From positions 1 through 64,000 of the forward strand of contig JAKQKE010000008.1 in the NCBI GenBank assembly GCA_029560805.1: a DNA stretch of 64,000 nt, read 5' to 3'. Source of the stretch: Spirochaetota bacterium. Lineage in GTDB: Bacteria > Spirochaetota > Spirochaetia > Treponematales > UBA12059. The notes under the pieces were generated by a model. That model searched no databases, was not told the DNA's origin, and saw nothing but the letters and a program-made list of their open reading frames with translations. How positions within the stretch are numbered: the first letter of the stretch is position 1; each line of letters starts with the position of its first letter. The position numbers were made by a program, and so were the translations under genes. Shown here in pieces: positions 60,175 through 64,000 of the stretch.

Positions 60175-60411
60175 GTGGATAGGAACCGCGACTTGATTCA
60201 ATTCCGGATCGATCGCCGCCTGGCTGTGCTCGGGCCGTCGGGCAAGGACTGGACGGTCGAGCTCAACCTGGTCTCGTGGAACGGGCGCGAGCCGAAGCTC
60301 GACCTGCGTAGCTGGGACCCTTCCCACGAGCGCATGGGCAAGGGCATAGCGCTGACGCGCGACGAGGCCGAACGGCTCAGGGACGCTCTCGCGGACTACT
60401 TGGCCACCTAG
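60175..60411 (+). CDS. PC4/YdbC-family ssDNA-binding protein
   Basis: A 78-residue protein with a GTG start and CGGAGG upstream. It matches the bacterial YdbC family, a PC4/p15-type beta-fold that binds single-stranded nucleic acid. Supporting segments are FRIDRRLAVLGPSGKDW, VELNLVSWNGREPKLDLRSWDP and HERMGKGIALTRDEAERL. Normal length. It follows the TM2 gene by 18 bases and is followed by GC-rich hairpins. It may affect transcription or ssDNA protection. Confidence 0.8.
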   Translation: MDRNRDLIQFRIDRRLAVLGPSGKDWTVELNLVSWNGREPKLDLRSWDPSHERMGKGIALTRDEAERLRDALADYLAT

Positions 60412-60414
60412 ACG

Positions 60415-60457
60415 GCGCGGGTCGGGCCCGCGCCCGGCCGACCTGCGGGCTGGCCGG
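60415..60457. terminator. Tandem GC-rich hairpins between convergent genes
   Basis: GCGCGGG (60415-60421) with CCCGCGC (60427-60433), then CCGGCC (60434-60439) with GGCCGG (60452-60457). They lie between the plus-strand PC4-like gene and the minus-strand caspase-like gene. No T-run follows, so factor-independent termination is uncertain. Confidence 0.45.
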
Positions 60458-60481
60458 CCTCTCCGTTCGTCCGCTGTCCGC

Positions 60482-61477
60482 TTAATCCCCCACGGCCCAG
60501 AGCGCGTACTCGCTCGCCGTGCCCGACAGATGGGGCAGGTAGTCGTCCCAGTAGTCAGCGGCGTATAGCTGCCACCGTAAAGTCGGTGTTTCGTCATAGA
60601 TGCGGTTCCACTTGGCCTCTATACCGAGGAGCGCGTAGCGGTACAGTTCCGTCGTCGAGAGGTAGCCGTCGCCGTCGCGGTCGGCCGCCTTGGAGTTCGC
60701 GCCGCCCGCCTCGAGCAGGTAGCGCGTGAAGATGCCGTGGTCGCCCGATTCCCAGGAAAATTCGTCGGAGCCGGCGGCCGATAGCACGACGTAGCCGGGT
60801 TCCGCGTCATAGGAGAAGGCCGCGACGGCGTCGCCGAACGCACCCACGAACCAGGTATAGGCTATATCGTCATCGTAGACGCCGTACGAGTCGGGGATAG
60901 CGTCGGTTGTGGCTCCGGCGGCGACGAAGCCGCCGGAATTGCAGCTGTCGAGCACGATCACGACGCGACCGAGCCCCGCGGTCTCGAACATGGCGCGTAG
61001 CTCCGAGGCGGTGATCATCGCGCCCAGGTCAAAGAAATAGCCCTCACCGGTTGCTACAATAGAACCATAGGGGCAGATGGCCGATTCTCCGCGAACGTCG
61101 TACGCGCCATGGCCGGAATAATAGAACAGCACTATACCGTCGAAGCCGGCCAGCGCGGCGATGTCCGCCTCGATCCGATCGCGGCTCGCCTGTTCGTTGG
61201 TGGTGGCTACGCTCGAATCGGCCACGCGCGTCGTCACGGACCATCCCTTGGCCGACAGCATCGCGCCCATGGCCCTGGCGTCGTCGTCGGTCAGGCTCAG
61301 GTTAACGCTCGAGCCGCCCTCGATGTACGTAGACACTCCGTAGACCAGCGCGACCCGGTTCGGCGGCTCTGGCATGGAACAGGCAAGCAGGCTCGCCCCG
61401 GCGGCCAAGGTTGCGGCGGCCGCTCCGAACGCAGCACGAAGCGCGTGGCCCGCGCCGCGTCCCAGGCGCCGACTCAC
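60482..61477 (-). CDS. Caspase-like (C14 peptidase) lipoprotein
   Basis: A 331-residue protein with a lipoprotein signal (lipobox LLAC, Cys about residue 33). A caspase-hemoglobinase fold follows. The catalytic His lies in LFYYSGHGAYD and the catalytic Cys in IVLDSCNSGG, both complete. A later DRDGDGYLSTTE is a perfect EF-hand calcium loop, reminiscent of calcium-dependent metacaspases. It is therefore likely to be an active extracytoplasmic cysteine protease anchored in a membrane. The start overlaps the upstream gene's stop by four bases, so the two genes are coupled. Substrates are unknown. Confidence 0.82.
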   Translation of the reverse strand: MSRRLGRGAGHALRAAFGAAAATLAAGASLLACSMPEPPNRVALVYGVSTYIEGGSSVNLSLTDDDARAMGAMLSAKGWSVTTRVADSSVATTNEQASRDRIEADIAALAGFDGIVLFYYSGHGAYDVRGESAICPYGSIVATGEGYFFDLGAMITASELRAMFETAGLGRVVIVLDSCNSGGFVAAGATTDAIPDSYGVYDDDIAYTWFVGAFGDAVAAFSYDAEPGYVVLSAAGSDEFSWESGDHGIFTRYLLEAGGANSKAADRDGDGYLSTTELYRYALLGIEAKWNRIYDETPTLRWQLYAADYWDDYLPHLSGTASEYALWAVGD

Positions 61478-62055
61478 GGCGCACTTTCCGCGGACGGCGT
61501 CGACGGCCGCTCCTGACGCGGCGATTCGTAGCGCAGCTCCACGACGGCCCGGAAGCCGAGCGACAGGGCGTCGGCGCGCAGGTACACCGGCAGAGACAGG
61601 CCTATCCCGAGCGAGAATCGGTCATCGAGACGGGCCGCGCGGTACGAGGCTCCCGGCTCTATATAGGGAAAGGCGAAGTACGAGTACGACAGGTCGTAGC
61701 GGGCGAGCGCGCCGCCAGCGAGTACCCCGAACTCGAAGAGACCGAGGCGAAGGTTCGGGCCGGCGGCTAGGCTCAGTCCGGAGAAGCCTCGGTAGCGCGT
61801 CCAGACGTCGGTATAGGCCGAGGCAGCCTGCTTGACGACGCCGGCCCGGATCATCGCGGCTAATCGGTCGCCGCCGATACGAGCGCCTAGCTCGGCCGAG
61901 ACCGCGGCGCCGGGGGCGGTGCCCGAGCCCATGCCTGAACTCAGGGCCACGCCGGGTGCTACTGAGGCTAAGAACGATACGGCCGGAGCGGGCGCCGCGA
62001 AGGCCGCCGTCGAGGCCAGGAGCGAAGCTAGTATGGTTAATCGAATAACGCGCAT
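61474..62055 (-). CDS. Predicted exported beta-rich protein, partner of the caspase-like gene
   Basis: A 193-residue protein with a signal peptide (residues 1-20, ending AFA). The rest is made of glycine-rich alternating segments (LSLAAGPNLRLGLFEFGVLAGGALARYDL, shown only in outline; LSLGFRAVVELRYES at the end). This pattern suits a small outer-membrane beta barrel. The final residues are disordered (PRQERPSTPSAESAP) rather than ending in an aromatic, so insertion as a true barrel is uncertain. It is the first gene of a two-gene operon with the caspase-like lipoprotein. I do not recognise a family. Confidence 0.55.
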   Translation of the reverse strand: MRVIRLTILASLLASTAAFAAPAPAVSFLASVAPGVALSSGMGSGTAPGAAVSAELGARIGGDRLAAMIRAGVVKQAASAYTDVWTRYRGFSGLSLAAGPNLRLGLFEFGVLAGGALARYDLSYSYFAFPYIEPGASYRAARLDDRFSLGIGLSLPVYLRADALSLGFRAVVELRYESPRQERPSTPSAESAP

Positions 62056-62144
62056 AGATGGGCTTTAACATGCCTCGAAATTTGGATAAATTCAACCAGT
62101 ACCCAAATCGACTCAGGTTCGTGTACCGAATAGAAAGGGATTCG

Positions 62145-62531
62145 ATGATTAAAACCCGTATCGCCGCTTCCACCGCCTTGGCCATCGTCGCCGCAACGAC
62201 GATGGCGCTTGCAGCCTGCTCGGTCGATAAGAATCCGCGCGTCGAGCTCGACGAGACGCCTATCATATCCGCCGGCCTCGGCTGGGGCGTCGTCTCGCTG
62301 TCCTACGCCAGGCTGATGCTCGAGCCTTCGCTCGACGCGGCTGACTCGGGCACCTGCCGACGCGGCGACGTTGGCGAGCTATTGGCCAGGACGCGAGTAG
62401 CCAAAGGCCGCGACGGCGGCGTCTGGTACCGCGCTCGCTTCGACGGAGGGACCGGCTGGCTGCACGAATCGGCGTTGGCTGTGTTCAGGACCGAGAACGA
62501 GGCCAGGAACGCGGTGGAGGCGAGGCCGTGA
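62145..62531 (+). CDS. Small SH3-like lipoprotein
   Basis: A 128-residue lipoprotein. The signal peptide ends in ALAAC, so the mature protein begins at about Cys23. The body reads as a bacterial SH3-like beta barrel (LMLEPSLDAADSG, then GELLARTRVAKG, then GVWYRARFDGGTGWLHESALAVF), typical of peptidoglycan-binding or surface SH3b domains. AAAGGGA precedes the ATG at 62145; an upstream start at 62058 is rejected because it would hide the lipobox. It overlaps the DUF445 gene by four bases. Confidence 0.72.
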   Translation: MIKTRIAASTALAIVAATTMALAACSVDKNPRVELDETPIISAGLGWGVVSLSYARLMLEPSLDAADSGTCRRGDVGELLARTRVAKGRDGGVWYRARFDGGTGWLHESALAVFRTENEARNAVEARP

Positions 62532-64000
62532 GCCTTCCGGAGCTGGGCACTTTCCTGATCCCGCCGCTGGTAGGTTCGGTCATCGGCCTGTTCACCAATT
62601 GGCTGGCGATCAAGATGCTATTCAGGCCGCTGGCTGAAAAACGGCTCCTCGGCCTGCGCGTTCCGTTTACGCCGGGCATACTTCCACGTGAGCGAGAGCG
62701 TATGGCCCGCTCGCTCGGCGAGACCGTCGCGGTCGATCTCCTCGACGAGCGCACAGTCTCGGAACGGCTGCGTAGCCAGGCGTTCAAGGATGCCGTACGC
62801 TCGGCGGCCTACGGACTCGGCAAGAAGGCCCTCGAGGCCAAGCCGGGAGACCTCGTATCGGGGCTGGACGGCAAGACCGGAAAGGCCCTGCGAGACGTAG
62901 CGCTCGAGTTGCTGTCCGGCGTCGCCTCGAGCGGCGTCTTCGCCCGCTCGGTATCGGCCGGCGCCAAGGCCGCCGTAGCTGCGTCGAATGCCGTCAAGCT
63001 GTCCGATGTGGTGCCAGGCTCGGCCGTCGGGGCTCTAGCCGAGGCCCTGACTGGACCCGAGGGCGGAGCCAGGACCGCGGCCTTCCTGGCCGAGGCGCTC
63101 ATGGACGCCTTCGAGATGGCGGCCGACGAGGGCAAGGCCGTCTCCGATATCGTCGGTGCCGACAGGCTTGTCGCCCTAGCCGAGAAAGCCGTACTCGCTG
63201 CCTATCCGTCGGTGATCGAGGCGACGGTCGGCATGATGGCCGACAAGAAGGTCGCCGCGTCGATGGAGAAGGCCGCGGCCCGCGTCATCAAGCGAGCCCT
63301 GGACCGTTTCAACTCGGTGCAGCGCTTCTTCATCAGCCTTGGGCAGTACGACAAGGCCATCATGGAGAACATGCCAGCGACCATCGCCGACTTGGGCGAT
63401 TCGATGCGCGGGATACTGTCGGAACCTTCGACCAAGGCGGCCGTACTGGCCAAGGCCGCGGCCGCAGCCAGGGGGTTCGCCGCTAGGCCTTTGGCCGGTT
63501 TCGGCTTCATGCGGTTAGCCGAGTCGCGCGAGGCCGCCAGGCTGTCCCTCGAAGAGGCGCTCCGCGACGCGCTGGCTCCGCTCGAGCCGCGAGCCATAGC
63601 CGGCATGATCTCCGGGATGCTCGACCGGGCCAGCCTCGGCGAGATACTCGAGGCCCTGCCCGGAGTGGCCGAGCGCATAGGACCCGCCCTGGCCCGTTGG
63701 CTGGCCGGCCTATCCTCGAAGCGCCCCCCCGACGGCTCGGCTGGCGGAGCCATAGCGGCCGCCTTCTTCGCGGCCTTCGCGTCGTCCTTCGGCTCCGAGG
63801 CGTCTGGCGCGCCGCTGTCGGAGACCGTGTCGATCGACGACGAGGCGCTCGGCGCGATCGCGGCCTCGGCTGCCGATGGCCTTTCCGAGCTGGCGGCGGC
63901 CCAGAGCGGCGAGGTGATCAGGTCCATAGATATTCGTTCCCTCGTGGTTGATAAAATCGACTCGTTGGATATGATTGAAGTAGAACGAATGATCCTGAAA
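62528..64000 (+). CDS. DUF445-family membrane protein (3' end missing)
   Basis: At least 491 residues are visible and the frame is open to the last base, so the C-terminus is outside the window. It starts with GTG at 62528, overlapping the SH3 gene stop, with GGAGG upstream. The N-terminal GLFTNWLAIKMLFRPL is the DUF445/YheB hallmark. A long alanine-rich helical middle follows, and then RSLVVDKIDSLDMIEVERMI, which matches the family's conserved C-terminal block. A final membrane helix is expected just beyond the end. The function of the family is unknown. Confidence 0.85.
   Translation, partial: MSLPELGTFLIPPLVGSVIGLFTNWLAIKMLFRPLAEKRLLGLRVPFTPGILPRERERMARSLGETVAVDLLDERTVSERLRSQAFKDAVRSAAYGLGKKALEAKPGDLVSGLDGKTGKALRDVALELLSGVASSGVFARSVSAGAKAAVAASNAVKLSDVVPGSAVGALAEALTGPEGGARTAAFLAEALMDAFEMAADEGKAVSDIVGADRLVALAEKAVLAAYPSVIEATVGMMADKKVAASMEKAAARVIKRALDRFNSVQRFFISLGQYDKAIMENMPATIADLGDSMRGILSEPSTKAAVLAKAAAAARGFAARPLAGFGFMRLAESREAARLSLEEALRDALAPLEPRAIAGMISGMLDRASLGEILEALPGVAERIGPALARWLAGLSSKRPPDGSAGGAIAAAFFAAFASSFGSEASGAPLSETVSIDDEALGAIAASAADGLSELAAAQSGEVIRSIDIRSLVVDKIDSLDMIEVERMILK

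Noticed and set aside
62085..62144. Promoters for the SH3-lipoprotein and caspase operons
   Set aside because: The region is AT-rich, but no pair of boxes with acceptable spacing was convincing on either strand.
1..64000. tRNA, rRNA, insertion sequences, attachment sites, prophage genes
   Set aside because: None could be recognised. Gaps between genes are short, and no transposase or integrase motif appears in any frame. A tRNA-finder run was not possible, so a missed tRNA in a short gap cannot be fully excluded.

Overview
The window is a gene-dense, GC-rich stretch of a bacterial chromosome. The best taxonomic clue is a clear homologue of the treponemal cytoplasmic filament protein CfpA (10565-12622). 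It is flanked by a von Willebrand A gene, a pallilysin-type gene and a PPDK-type gene, an order that, from memory, resembles the TP0746-TP0751 neighbourhood of Treponema pallidum. With the 7TMR-DISM chemoreceptor and the PnrA/Bmp-type nucleoside transporter, this points to a GC-rich relative of Treponema (Spirochaetota). The species cannot be named from sequence alone. I see no rRNA, tRNA, CRISPR array, insertion sequence or prophage, and no gap over 300 bases lacks a gene.

Layout. 1-6892: the end of a glycan-binding-domain protein, an aminotransferase, a folD-folE2 pair, a small membrane protein, then miaB-lapA-SPOR. 6904-10366 (minus): vWA, DHH phosphoesterase and pallilysin-like genes. 10565-16376 (plus): cfpA, an HPr-like protein and a divergent pyruvate phosphate dikinase. 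16462-25357: an unknown gene, a TPR protein, an orphan histidine kinase, an HD protein, an ornithine-type aminotransferase and ddl-murE. 25508-36714: queD, a D12 adenine methylase, a DEAD-box helicase, RNase Z, a four-gene Gld-like ABC cassette with DUF4340, a degenerate GGDEF protein and a Memo-like protein. 36742-46834: murD, an unknown gene, a FecR protein, a heterodimeric ABC exporter, and AEC carrier / FGGY kinase / MerR. 46982-53751: a Bmp-type nucleoside ABC transporter, then an Rrf2 regulator with nifS-nifU. 53846-64000: 7TMR-DISM chemoreceptor, clusterless MutY, dacA-asnS, TM2 protein, PC4-like protein, a caspase-like lipoprotein with a predicted secreted partner, an SH3-like lipoprotein, and a DUF445 gene running off the end.

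How the genes work together. Peptidoglycan genes (murE, ddl, murD, dacA) recur, and an ornithine aminotransferase sits beside murE, which fits the ornithine-containing peptidoglycan of treponemes. folD/folE2/queD supply pteridine and one-carbon chemistry. Rrf2-NifS-NifU is a self-regulated iron-sulfur assembly operon with a visible operator. The HPr-like/PPDK-like pair could be a small PEP-dependent phosphotransfer module.

The most striking genome-scale signal is regulatory. At about eight starts a good -10 box, usually with a -35 box, lies only 5 to 10 bases upstream of the start codon and no Shine-Dalgarno sequence is present. This predicts widespread leaderless mRNAs. Other genes in the window have strong AGGAGG sites with ordinary leaders.
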